A DNA stretch of 47,153 bases from SXXH01 sp041165735 (lineage in GTDB: Bacteria; Planctomycetota; UBA1135; GCA-002686595), in NCBI GenBank assembly GCA_046341775.1, contig JBKDQQ010000071.1:1-47153 (forward strand), written 5' to 3'. The translations under genes were made by a program, and so were the position numbers. Shown here piece by piece: positions 1 through 9,135 of the stretch. The notes below the pieces were generated by a model, which saw only the letters and a list, made by a program, of their open reading frames with translations, ran no database searches and was not told the DNA's origin. Each line of letters starts with the position of its first letter. Positions within the stretch are counted from its first letter, which is position 1.

Positions 1-552
1 GCGAACACCGACGTGGCGGGGCTCGCGCTCGCCGCGCGCGCCGCGCTCGGGCTCGCGCCGCAGGCGAGCCTCGCTGGGCGCGCGATCGCCATCCTCGGCG
101 CCGGAGGAGCCGCCCGCGCGGCTTGCCACGCCCTCGCCGAGGCGCGGCTCTCGCTGTGGGCGCGGGACGCTCGCGCCGCGCGCGCGTGCGCGGAGCCGCG
201 CGGCGTCCTCGTGCTGGGCGACCAAGCTTCGATCGAGGCAGAGCTCGTGGTCGATTGCACCAGCGCCGCGTTGGCGGGGGAATCGCCCTTGCCGATCGCG
301 CTCATCGCGCCGCGCGCCGTGGTCCTTGGCGGCGGAGCGGCGCCGACCGTCGTCATGGGTTCCACCTACCGGCCGTCCCGCACGCCGCTCCTCCTTGCGG
401 CCGAGTCGCGCGGCATGCGCGCCGTCGATGGCGCGCGCTGGTTCCTCGAGCAAGCCATCCGCCAGTTCGAACTGCATCACGGGCTGCCCGCGCCGCGCGC
501 GGCGATGGAGGAGGAACTGCGGGTGGCGCTCTCCGAGGAGGCGCGCCCGTGA
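1..552 (+). CDS. aroE: Shikimate dehydrogenase, C-terminal part (5' end outside window)
   Basis: The reading frame is open from base 1, and its second to fourth residues are NTD, the conserved shikimate-binding motif of AroE. A Rossmann dinucleotide motif follows (AILGAGGAARA), and then the VVDCTSA stretch that matches the usual N-T-S/T region. The C-terminal helix (ARWFLEQAIRQFELHHG) corresponds to the family's conserved Q-A-x-x-Q-F region. The enzyme reduces 3-dehydroshikimate to shikimate with NADPH in the cytoplasm. The N-terminal substrate domain lies upstream of the window, so a fusion to 3-dehydroquinase cannot be excluded. The stop codon overlaps the GTG start of aroK, so the two genes are translationally coupled. 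Confidence 0.87.
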   Translation, partial: ANTDVAGLALAARAALGLAPQASLAGRAIAILGAGGAARAACHALAEARLSLWARDARAARACAEPRGVLVLGDQASIEAELVVDCTSAALAGESPLPIALIAPRAVVLGGGAAPTVVMGSTYRPSRTPLLLAAESRGMRAVDGARWFLEQAIRQFELHHGLPAPRAAMEEELRVALSEEARP

Positions 553-1115
553 GGACGCCGACACCTGCGCCCCGCGTCGAGCGCGCTCGTTGGCCGTTCG
601 TCGCCCTCGTCGGCCTGCGCGCCAGCGGCAAGTCGACGCTGGCCCGCGCCATCGGCCCGCGGCTCGGCCTGCAGGTGCTCGACCTCGACGCCGAACTCGC
701 CGCGCGCCACGGCGCCGACTCGGCGGGGGAATTGCTGCGTCGCGAGGGCGTCGCGCGCTTCCGCGCCGCCGAGGAAGCGCTCTTCCTGGAATTCTCGCAG
801 GGCGATCCGCGCCCGGCGGCCGTGTGGTCTTGCGGCGGTGGATTGGTCGAGTCCCCGCTGGCGCGCATGCTGCTGGCGCGCCGCGCGCTGGTCTTGTGGC
901 TCGACGCGCCCGCTGCCGTCCTCGCCGCGCGCCTCGCGCGCGATCCCGCGCCGCGGCCATCCTTGCTGGGCTTGCCGCCGGAGGAGGAGCTGGCGCTCCT
1001 GGCGACGCGCCGCGAAGGCCTGCACCGCGCGTGCGCGCACGCGCGCCTGGACGCCGCCGCTCCGGCCGCGCTGGTGCTGGGGCGCGCGCTGGAGGTGGTG
1101 GCGCGCCATGGGTGA
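549..1115 (+). CDS. aroK: Shikimate kinase
   Basis: This protein of 188 residues phosphorylates shikimate at O3 with ATP, the step after AroE. A P-loop is visible (GLRASGKST, about residues 22-30), followed by DLD at 45-47 (the shikimate and Mg-binding D-x-D), the FR pair (GVARFRAAEE), the glycine-rich substrate motif CGGG and the lid region PRPSLLG. Length and motif order are normal for the family. I chose the GTG at 549 because it overlaps the aroE stop (GTGA) and leaves a short leader before the P-loop. Only shadow sequence lies upstream in this frame. The 3' end overlaps the start of the next gene by 8 bases. Confidence 0.9.
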   Translation: MRTPTPAPRVERARWPFVALVGLRASGKSTLARAIGPRLGLQVLDLDAELAARHGADSAGELLRREGVARFRAAEEALFLEFSQGDPRPAAVWSCGGGLVESPLARMLLARRALVLWLDAPAAVLAARLARDPAPRPSLLGLPPEEELALLATRREGLHRACAHARLDAAAPAALVLGRALEVVARHG

Positions 1116-1554
1116 GGGCCGAGGCGAGCTGTCAAGCAAGGTTGACGGCGCGGCGGAGGGGCGGGCCCTCGTCCTCTACGACGGCGGTTGCGGCCTGTGC
1201 CATCGCTTCGTGCGCTTCGTGGCGGCGCGCGACCCGCGCGGAGTGCATCGCTACGCGGCCCTCGAGTCCGCCACCGCCCGCGCCTTGCTCGAGCGCCACC
1301 GCGTCGCGCCGCGACTCGACAGCGCCGTGCTCGTCGACGAGGATGGCCTGCACGTCGAAAGCACGGCCGCCCTGCGCATCCTGCGTCGACTGCGCTTCCC
1401 CTGGTCGTTGGCGGCCGTGCTCCTTTGCGTGCCGCGCGCATGGCGCGACGCGACCTACCGCCAGTTGGCCAGGCGCCGCCTGCGCTGGTTCGGCGCCGCG
1501 AGCGGCTGTCCGACGTCCGATCCGACGCTGCGCTCGCGCTTCGTGGACGATTGA
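1108..1554 (+). CDS. DCC-family thiol-disulfide oxidoreductase (DUF393)
   Basis: This small protein of 148 residues opens with the family signature YDGGCGLCHRFVRF, a C-x-x-C redox pair just after an aspartate. The later part has the typical arginine-rich helices (RRRLRWFG) and ends in a short tail with a further cysteine. DUF393 proteins are predicted to be thioredoxin-like, but their substrates are mostly unknown. The start ATG at 1108 lies within the aroK 3' end, so the gene is probably the third member of that operon. Codons 8-13 contain a variant of the 18-bp repeat described at 1130-1147, which may have lengthened the N-terminus. No link to the shikimate pathway is evident. Confidence 0.85.
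   Translation: MGEGRGELSSKVDGAAEGRALVLYDGGCGLCHRFVRFVAARDPRGVHRYAALESATARALLERHRVAPRLDSAVLVDEDGLHVESTAALRILRRLRFPWSLAAVLLCVPRAWRDATYRQLARRRLRWFGAASGCPTSDPTLRSRFVDD
1130..1147. repeat. 18-bp inverted repeat, TGTCA-N8-TGACG (one-base variant)
   Basis: The sequence is TGTCA, eight bases, then TGACG. It differs in one base from the TGTCA-N8-TGACA form seen at 17417, 29899, 38418 and 46315. It lies in the first codons of the DCC-family gene, just past the aroK stop. Confidence 0.6.
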
Positions 1555-1562
1555 ACCATGCG

Positions 1563-4500
1563 TCAAGGGAACTCGACGCGCGCGTCCGTTCCCGCCGAGA
1601 TCTCCAGCGCGCGCGCCGCGCCGAGCATCGTCCAGGGATCCGACTCGCTGCTTCGAGCGCGCACCGAGATGGTCCATTCGCCGACGGGCAGGTGCACGAG
1701 CACGGGAAGCAGCGCGCCGTCGGCGCCCGGCGCGATCGCGACGCACACCTCGCGCCCGCCCGCGCCACCTCGCGCCTGCAGCTCGATCTGCGGATGCGAT
1801 GCCATGCCGGCGATCGCGGGACCGAAGGTGCACTGCAGCGCGCCGATCCGGTCCAGCACGAGCGGCGCGGGATCGCCATGCCAGGGCAGTTCGAATTCGA
1901 AGGCTGCGCCGCCGAGTTCCACCCGCGCCCTGCCCGCGCCGATGGGTGCGTCGCTCGTGCGGTGGAGTCCTGCTCGCGGACCTTCCACCAGGGCCAGGAC
2001 GCCATGCGGCGCGGGGAAATGCGCGGACACATGGCAACGCTCCACCGGTCGAAGTCGCGCGTCGAGCACTTGCAAGGACAGGGGGCGGGACGGCTCGAGC
2101 ACGACCACGCGCTCCTCGTCGGCGTCTTGGCGATCGAGCAGCGGGATCGTGCTTGGCGCGTGGCCGGGCTTAGAGACGAAGAGCGCCAGTCCCTCCCCGT
2201 CCGAACCGGCCACGTCCAATGCGAAGCTCCCGTCCGCGCCTGTCCATGCTTCGGCGCCACTCGCGATCCGATCGCGTCCCAGTCCCACCAACGCCCCCGC
2301 CACGGCCGCGCCCTCGTGGTCGCGCACCCTTCCGCGCACGCGGGGCTTGCCGCCGCTCCAGACGATCTCGACCGAGCTCGACCATGCGTCGTTCGGCACG
2401 CTGGTCCACGCCGAGGCGCGCGCCACGCCTTCCTGGTCGAGCCACTCGACGAGGAGCGGAATTCCACGCGCCACGTTCCGGACCAGGGTCCAGCCACCTG
2501 TCGCGGAGGAGGGAGCCGGACCGATGTCGATCCCGTTCGACCAACGGAGCTCCGCCGCCAGGGCCTCGCCCTCCACTCCGCGCAGGTCGCGCCAATCCCG
2601 GTTCGGATCGGTTGATCCGGGTGCGCTGACGCGCCACGCGCCGTGCAAGCGCCGGCCGCCGGCATCCACGGCCCGCACCAGCAGTTCCGCGGCGCGCGCC
2701 AGGCGCACGACCGAGGGTTGCGTGGCGGGGGCTTCGGGCCCGAGGCGCACGTGGCTCGGCGCGTGGCCGGCATGCGCGATTCGCACCAGCCGCGTGGCGC
2801 CCTGTTCGGGATGATGTTCCGCGCGGCCGTGCCGGTCCGTCCGGGAGGCCTGCCGAACCCTGCCATTCGGTTCCCGCACCTCGAATGCGGCGTCGGGGAG
2901 CGGGCGCCCCTGCCAGTCCAGCACGAGGAAGCGCCAAGCGTCGGTGTCCGGCACGACCAAGACGCCGAGGTCGCCGCCTTCGACCAGTTCGCTCGCGAGC
3001 AGCGTGCGGGTCCATTCGTGCCCCGACAGCGCGAGTTGCACGCCCGTGCCGCCACAGCTCGCGAGGGGCGGGACCAGCGGCAGCCAGAAGCTCCCGTCGG
3101 CCCCGAGCTCGATGGGCAGTTGTCCGGAATTCCGGACACAACTCCACGACGCCGACAGCAGGCCGCTCGCAAGCGGCGTCAATCCCGCTCCCCGAGCCAA
3201 CCGCCCGCGCACGCAGGGAAGGGAGGCGATGCTCGCCAAGAGGTTGGCGGTGGCGGTTCGCAGGTGCAGATCGACCGGAGCGCCGAACAACATCAGGTGC
3301 GCGTCGCCACCCAACGCGCCGTGCGAGGGGCCGGCGACGAAGGTGTAGGGCAGTCCCAAGTGCATGGTGCCGCTCCAGCCCAGCGGCAGCCCGCGCATGC
3401 GGAAGGCGCCATGCGCGTCGACCTCGAGCGCCTGTCCCGCGGCCGAGGGCCGCTGCCGCTCGGGCCAGCCTGCCATGGAGAGCGCCGGATCGAAGGATCC
3501 CAACTGGTCGATGCGCGCCAAGCGCTGGTCGTGCCTCAAGTGCACGCGGCAAGGCTTGTCGCGCTCGCTGCCGAGGAGCACGCCCGCGAGCGTCGCGCCC
3601 TCGGGCAGCACCGCGACATGGTCCTCTCCCCGTGCCTGCAGGTCGACCCGGTTGAGCGCGTAGTCGTGGCGCCAGACGAGCAGGGCCGCCGGAGGCGCGT
3701 CGCCGCGCCACTCCACCCTGCCCTCCGCGTCGGACCACGACGGCTCGGCGAAGCGCTCGCCATCGTGGGGCAGGACTGCGTAGCCGCTGGCCGGCCTCCC
3801 GTCCTCTTCCCGGAGTCCGAGGAACCCGGCGCCTTCCGCGTCGGCAGCCGCTTGGCGCGTCGTGTCCACGCTCTCGGCCGTTGCGAGGATCGATGGCTGG
3901 GACGGCGCTCGTGCGTGCTCTTCCCGCACGGGCGCCTGCCTCGTCTTCGCCGTCCACGCAGGCAACGTCGCGACGCCGACCAAGGCGGCGACGATCACCG
4001 CTGCCAGCCAAGCTGGCCCGCTCCCGGCGGAGCTGGGTTCGAAGTTGCTTGGCGTGGGCGCGTCCGGCATCGAGCCGAAGGCCACCAATGCCGACAGCCA
4101 AGCTTCGCGGTCGCCGTCGTGCTTCGCCTCCAGTCGCTCTCGCAAGGCGCGCACGCCGCGTTCGACGCGCTTGCGCGCCGCCTCCGGCGTGATCGCCAGC
4201 CGCCGGCCCATCTCGTCCGAGCTCAGACCTTCCATGAAGCGCAAGAGGAGCGCGTCCCTCAGCGCCGGCTCGAGCAGCAGCAGTTCCCTCGCCAACTCGG
4301 ATTGCACGCTCGCGCGCGCGACAAGTTCATCCGTGCCGGGCGCGTTCCCGCGATCGGACTGCGCCCGCGACTCGACTTCGGCGCGGCGCGCTTCGCGTGC
4401 ACCGTGGTTGCGCGCGAGGTTGCGCGCCACCGCCATCAGCCAGCGTCGCAGCTCGATCCTGGTCGAGACACCCTCCGGAATGCCACGGCGTGCCTTCAGC

Positions 4501-4634
4501 CAGGCGTCGTGCACCAGATCGTCGGCCTGCGAAGGATCGGCGACCAGCCGTCGGGCGAGCCCACGCAACCAATCGAGCTGCTCGAGCAGCTCGTGCTCGT
4601 CGAAACGGGCCGCGGGAGACGGATCGGAATGCAT
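1563..4634 (-). CDS. ECF sigma factor fused to a membrane helix and a large exported domain
   Basis: This protein of about 1023 residues starts as an ECF sigma factor. Region 2 spans about residues 20-80 (ADDLVHDAWLKA, then RRWLMAVARNLARNH), and region 4 spans about 115-170 with the helix-turn-helix LSSDEMGRRLAITPEAARKR. A single hydrophobic segment follows (WLAAVIVAALVGVATLPAW, about 209-227). About 790 residues come next, which should lie outside the cytoplasmic membrane. They contain at least one carboxypeptidase-regulatory-like beta-sandwich (RGRVRDHEGAAVAGALVG) and other beta-rich stretches. I chose the ATG at 4634, right before the sigma domain; an adjacent in-frame GTG is an alternative. 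No separate anti-sigma gene adjoins it, so the exported part may control release or activity of the sigma head. Planctomycetes are known for ECF proteins with C-terminal extensions. Confidence 0.85.
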   Translation of the reverse strand: MHSDPSPAARFDEHELLEQLDWLRGLARRLVADPSQADDLVHDAWLKARRGIPEGVSTRIELRRWLMAVARNLARNHGAREARRAEVESRAQSDRGNAPGTDELVARASVQSELARELLLLEPALRDALLLRFMEGLSSDEMGRRLAITPEAARKRVERGVRALRERLEAKHDGDREAWLSALVAFGSMPDAPTPSNFEPSSAGSGPAWLAAVIVAALVGVATLPAWTAKTRQAPVREEHARAPSQPSILATAESVDTTRQAAADAEGAGFLGLREEDGRPASGYAVLPHDGERFAEPSWSDAEGRVEWRGDAPPAALLVWRHDYALNRVDLQARGEDHVAVLPEGATLAGVLLGSERDKPCRVHLRHDQRLARIDQLGSFDPALSMAGWPERQRPSAAGQALEVDAHGAFRMRGLPLGWSGTMHLGLPYTFVAGPSHGALGGDAHLMLFGAPVDLHLRTATANLLASIASLPCVRGRLARGAGLTPLASGLLSASWSCVRNSGQLPIELGADGSFWLPLVPPLASCGGTGVQLALSGHEWTRTLLASELVEGGDLGVLVVPDTDAWRFLVLDWQGRPLPDAAFEVREPNGRVRQASRTDRHGRAEHHPEQGATRLVRIAHAGHAPSHVRLGPEAPATQPSVVRLARAAELLVRAVDAGGRRLHGAWRVSAPGSTDPNRDWRDLRGVEGEALAAELRWSNGIDIGPAPSSATGGWTLVRNVARGIPLLVEWLDQEGVARASAWTSVPNDAWSSSVEIVWSGGKPRVRGRVRDHEGAAVAGALVGLGRDRIASGAEAWTGADGSFALDVAGSDGEGLALFVSKPGHAPSTIPLLDRQDADEERVVVLEPSRPLSLQVLDARLRPVERCHVSAHFPAPHGVLALVEGPRAGLHRTSDAPIGAGRARVELGGAAFEFELPWHGDPAPLVLDRIGALQCTFGPAIAGMASHPQIELQARGGAGGREVCVAIAPGADGALLPVLVHLPVGEWTISVRARSSESDPWTMLGAARALEISAGTDARVEFP
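3121..3138. repeat. Perfect 18-bp palindrome of form TGTC-N10-GACA
   Basis: TGTCCGGAATTCCGGACA reads the same on both strands and lies inside the sigma-fusion gene. Its outer four bases match the TGTCA-N8-TGACA family, but the centre is GC-rich. A chance 18-bp palindrome is expected about once in this much high-GC DNA, so membership is uncertain. Confidence 0.3.
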
Positions 4635-4781
4635 CACGGGTCTAGTTCTCGGGGGCCGTGGAGTGTGACCTCGCAGGCGGGATTCCGCGGCTGCCTGCCG
4701 GCTTGCGCGGCGGATTTCGTGGTGGGTGGGATACGGAGACTTGAATGGGGGCGGGTGGATGCCTAGGATGGCGGCTCGCAA

Positions 4782-4858
4782 CGCGGGGTGGAGCAGTCTG
4801 GCAGCTCGTCGGGCTCATAACCCGGAGGTCGCAGGTTCGAATCCTGCCCCCGCTACCA
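4782..4858 (+). tRNA. Initiator tRNA-Met (CAT)
   Basis: This 77-base cloverleaf has CAT anticodon at 4816-4818. Three consecutive G-C pairs close the anticodon loop (GGG/CCC), which is the hallmark of initiator tRNA. The D-arm begins TGGAGCAG as in bacterial fMet tRNAs, and the T-arm is GCAGG-TTCGAAT-CCTGC. CCA is encoded (4856-4858). The acceptor stem pairs from position 2 to 7, while position 1 (C) faces U at position 72. The mismatch needed for formylation is therefore kept, but as C1-U72 instead of the common C1-A72. Confidence 0.97.
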
Positions 4859-5067
4859 ACCAACGAGGCCGGTGCCAGTCACCGGCCTCGCTTCGTTTCT
4901 GCTGCGCGCGACGCCAAGGGGGGGCAGGCTTCGAACCTGCGCTGCTTGTTGGCGCGGGCTTGCGCCCGCGCGTGGTTCGAATCCAGCTCCCCGCTACCAA
5001 CCAACGAGGCCGGTGCAAGTCATCGGCCTCGCTTCGTTTCCACTGCTCCACTGCGCGCGACGCCAAG
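4834..5067 (+). repeat. Direct repeat of tRNA-Met 3' end plus terminator (two copies), second tRNA body destroyed
   Basis: Copy 1 is 4834-4918 and copy 2 is 4974-5067. Both run from the T-loop (GGTTCGAATCC) through the acceptor 3' strand, CCA, the terminator hairpin and a shared tail ending in GCGCGACGCCAAG. Copy 2 has several substitutions and an insertion of about 9 bases near its end. The DNA where a second tRNA body should lie (about 4923-4973) cannot fold as a tRNA, so this is a pseudo-tRNA. Duplicated tRNA 3' ends are what integrases leave, but no integrase gene is present here. Confidence 0.7.
4865..4899 (+). terminator. Intrinsic terminator of the initiator tRNA
   Basis: A perfect 10-bp stem (GAGGCCGGTG / CACCGGCCTC) closes a 5-base loop (CCAGT). 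A T-containing tail, GCTTCGTTTC, follows. The hairpin starts 7 bases after the CCA end. A decayed copy with a G-T pair lies at 5006-5030. Confidence 0.8.
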
Positions 5068-5090
5068 GAGGGGGCGGACTTCGTACCTGC
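4919..5090. repeat. Two inverted copies of the tRNA-Met T-arm and acceptor strand
   Basis: Positions 4919-4940 match the reverse complement of tRNA bases 4831-4852 at 20 of 22 positions. Positions 5069-5090 match it at 17 of 22. With the direct copy at 4974-4992, the first inverted copy can form a long imperfect hairpin around an inner perfect stem (GCGCGGGC-TTGC-GCCCGCGC, 4952-4971). From 5091 to 5179 I see no further feature. Confidence 0.6.
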
Positions 5091-5179
5091 GCTGCAGCCC
5101 GGTGGGCACATTCGACCGTTGCGCCTTGGCGCATGTGCGCATGGTCGCCGTCGACGAACGGCTCCAAAGTGCGAGGGAC

Positions 5180-5395
5180 ATGCACTCGCGCCCTTCCTCC
5201 AACTCATGCGGTGCCGGGTCGTCGTGCTGCGGCCGGCCGGCGTGCCAGAAGGCGCCGCGGCCCGAAGTCGAGCCCGCGCCGCACGAACCTTCCAACCCGC
5301 GTCCGACTGCACCGCCTCCAGCGACTCCCGAAGTCGATCCGCCCTTCGCGCCACAGCCGGGTGCGCCGCGTCCGGAAGTCCACCCGCCGCGCTGA
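5180..5395 (+). CDS. Possible small cysteine- and proline-rich protein
   Basis: This is a doubtful gene of 71 residues. The N-terminal third holds five cysteines (SNSCGAGSSCCGRPACQK). The rest is proline-rich with three related units (PRPEVEPAP, TPEVDPPFAP, PRPEVHPPR). Codons in the proline part look protein-like (GAA GTC repeated after CCG/CCC), and a GAGGGAC sequence sits just ahead of the ATG. No signal peptide or known family is visible. The ORF stays open upstream through the tRNA remnants, so it could equally be the tail of a dead gene. From 5396 to 5528 there is no supported gene, and the next gene starts after GCGGAGGAACACGACC. Confidence 0.3.
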   Translation: MHSRPSSNSCGAGSSCCGRPACQKAPRPEVEPAPHEPSNPRPTAPPPATPEVDPPFAPQPGAPRPEVHPPR

Positions 5396-5528
5396 AGCCT
5401 GCGCTACGCACTCGATGCGTGCGTCGATCGTCCTTCGTCCCATCGGCGCGGCCCTCGGCACATGGCATGGTGCGTCCTCGCCGCGCGCCATGGTGCTCGC
5501 GGCGCGATCCACGCGGAGGAACACGACC

Positions 5529-6041
5529 ATGCAAGCCATCGACCTCGTCACCGCAGCCGACCTGATGGAGACCGACGTCCTCGCCTTCCGACCGGGAGAT
5601 TCGGTCGAGCAGGCCTTGCTCGAACTCGAAGACCACGGACACGGTGCGGCGCCCGTGGTCGACGGTGGTGGGCGCGTGAGGGGAGTGTTCTCGCTCTCCG
5701 ATGCAGCGCGCCTCGAGGCGGCGCGGCTCCAGCGGCTTCCGGGTGGAGGCGAGGGCGCCACGCTGATCGGCAACAGCGCTGGGGACGAGGCGCTGGAGAC
5801 CGGGCAGGAGGACGAGCTGCTCGAGATGGAAGGCTGGAACTCCGACGCGGGTCGCGGCCCGACCGTGGGCGAGTGGATGAGCACGGAGATCGTCTCGGTT
5901 CCGCCGGAGGCCGGCTTGGCGCGCGTGTGCGCCGCCATGGTCGACCATCGCGTGCACCGCGTGCTGGTCGTCGAGCGGGGTCGTCTGCGCGGGATCGTCT
6001 CGACCATGGACGTCGCGGCCTGCCTCGCGGAGCGGTTGTGA
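5529..6041 (+). CDS. CBS-domain pair protein
   Basis: This protein of 170 residues has two CBS motifs: DLMETDVLAFRPGDSVEQAL with VVDGGGRVRGVFS at the N-terminus, and EWMSTEIVSVPPEAGLARV with VVERGRLRGIVSTMDV at the C-terminus. An acidic linker of about 45 residues (about 70-112) separates them. CBS pairs bind adenosyl ligands and usually regulate a partner protein; nothing here indicates an enzyme. The start at 5529 has a GGAGGA ribosome site 9 bases upstream, one of the better ones in the window. The next gene (HPF-like) begins 43 bases downstream in the same direction. Stand-alone CBS proteins of this type are often stress- or energy-linked, but that is only suggestive here. Confidence 0.85.
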   Translation: MQAIDLVTAADLMETDVLAFRPGDSVEQALLELEDHGHGAAPVVDGGGRVRGVFSLSDAARLEAARLQRLPGGGEGATLIGNSAGDEALETGQEDELLEMEGWNSDAGRGPTVGEWMSTEIVSVPPEAGLARVCAAMVDHRVHRVLVVERGRLRGIVSTMDVAACLAERL

Positions 6042-6084
6042 ACGAAGAAGATCATCGGCGCCCGTGGCGCCGAGGAGGGATACA

Positions 6085-6540
6085 ATGACCAGGAAGTGGC
6101 GGACTGTGGTGCCGCGCGCGCCGCGCGAGCGTTCCATCGAATCGAAGGAGAGCACGGAAGCTGGACTGCCGGTGTCGTTCAGCGGCATCGAGCGCGACGA
6201 ACGCATCGAGCGCATGTGCATGCGCGAATTGGCGAAGCTCGCGCGCTACGCGCCCAGGCTTGTCGGTTGCCGCGTGGTCGTGGCGCGTTCGAACCATCGG
6301 CATGCGCGCGGCGAGCGATGGGAAGTGCGCATCCGGGCCACGGCGCCGCGCATCCAGGTGGCGGTGACTCGCGTGCCCACGGGCCATGTGGCCGCCGAGA
6401 CGCTGGACCTCGCGGTGCGCGAAGCCTTCGACCGCGCGAGGCGCCGCTTGCAGGACGCCTCGCGCAAGTTGCGCGGGGCCGTTAAGGCCAAGCCCAAGCC
6501 GCGACTCGGGCGCAAAGGCGCCGCGCTGCGAGGGAATTGA
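6085..6540 (+). CDS. HPF/RaiA-like ribosome-associated protein
   Basis: This basic protein of 151 residues carries the pattern of ribosome hibernation factors between about residues 30 and 120: a helix with regularly spaced E and R (IERMCMRELAKLARYAP), a strand (CRVVVARSNHRHARGERWEVRI), a second strand (IQVAVTRVP) and the C-terminal helix (VREAFDRARRRLQDA). A lysine- and arginine-rich tail follows. Such proteins bind the decoding region of the 30S subunit and silence ribosomes during stress. I chose ATG 6085 because GAGGAGGG lies at the right distance; an in-frame ATG at 6064 precedes that site. It shares direction with the CBS gene and is probably co-transcribed. Family assignment is by pattern only. 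Confidence 0.72.
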   Translation: MTRKWRTVVPRAPRERSIESKESTEAGLPVSFSGIERDERIERMCMRELAKLARYAPRLVGCRVVVARSNHRHARGERWEVRIRATAPRIQVAVTRVPTGHVAAETLDLAVREAFDRARRRLQDASRKLRGAVKAKPKPRLGRKGAALRGN

Positions 6541-7029
6541 ACTCGGTCGGGCGGAGCGGCGCCCCGCGCACGACTCCGATGGCGTGGGAGCGCGTCAAGC
6601 GTATTGGACAGGCGCGGATGGTCGCTGCCTGCCGGCGAGGCGCGCCTCGCGCGCCTCGATTTGGCGTGGAGGCCGGCCTTCGGCTAAGATCCTCGCCTCG
6701 AAACTTCGGCGCGCGCAGACTCGACGGCGTGGACAGTCCCTACCGGACGATGCCACCCGGAGCCATGGGCGCGACGGTGGAGGCGCGCGGCGAGGACGCC
6801 GCGACGGGGAACGACCCCGCATGCGCCCCGCCGGCTCCCGCCCGGCCTCCGATCCGGGCAAGGCTCCTGATCCGAATCCATGCCCGCCTGGCGCGGCCCG
6901 GTCCCGAACGCGACCGGCGCGTCGCGTGGGATCGCGCCGCGGAGGCCCGCCCGCGGCCAGCGCGCCTTGAACGGCGCGCGAGCGTTTGGACTCGCATGTC
7001 CATCCGCAGGGCCAGATCCAACACGACAC
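6541..7029. other. Non-coding stretch before the helicase gene
   Basis: No convincing gene is visible in these 489 bases; the open frames show no domain and have irregular composition. A sigma-70-like pair (TTGGCG at 6661-6666, TAAGAT at 6685-6690, spacer 18) is the best promoter candidate and would give an untranslated leader of over 300 bases. Long leaders are common for cold-shock helicase mRNAs, but no structured element stood out. Confidence 0.4.
6661..6690 (+). promoter_or_regulatory. Candidate sigma-70-like promoter for the helicase
   Basis: TTGGCG, an 18-base spacer and TAAGAT lie in the only long gap upstream of the helicase. The match is moderate and there is no supporting operator. 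Confidence 0.3.
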
Positions 7030-9012
<1,983 letters not shown>

Positions 9013-9036
9013 GGCGGAACGCGGCGCATGGAACGA

Positions 9037-9068
9037 CGACCGGGGACCGCGCGAGCGGCCCCCGGTCG
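9037..9068. terminator. Hairpin between convergent genes
   Basis: A 9-bp outer stem (CGACCGGGG / CCCCGGTCG), one mismatch and an inner CCGC-GCGA-GCGG stem form a strong hairpin. It lies between the 3' ends of the helicase (+) and the beta-helix gene (-). There is no clear T-run, so its terminator role is inferred from position. Confidence 0.55.
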
Positions 9069-9135
9069 CATATCCTCGATTCGCCAAGCCGTCGCACCCC
9101 CTTCGGCGCGGCGACCTGGCGCTCCAGCCTGGTGC

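Noticed and set aside
1562..1580. GTCA-AGGGAACT-CGAC between convergent genes as a degenerate copy of the 18-bp repeat
   Set aside because: Only about 7 of 10 arm bases match, which is not distinguishable from chance.
3121..3138. Perfect palindrome TGTCCGGAATTCCGGACA as a further member of the TGTCA-N8-TGACA family
   Set aside because: Only the outer four bases match, the centre is GC-rich, and one such palindrome is expected by chance in this length and composition. It is listed as a feature but not counted as a copy.
4900..5100. CRISPR-like array behind the tRNA
   Set aside because: There are only two to three unequal copies, no regular spacers and no cas genes.
4745..5395. Longer protein reading through the tRNA and its copies
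   Set aside because: It would overlap a functional tRNA and its terminator. The repeated peptide segments simply reflect the DNA repeat.
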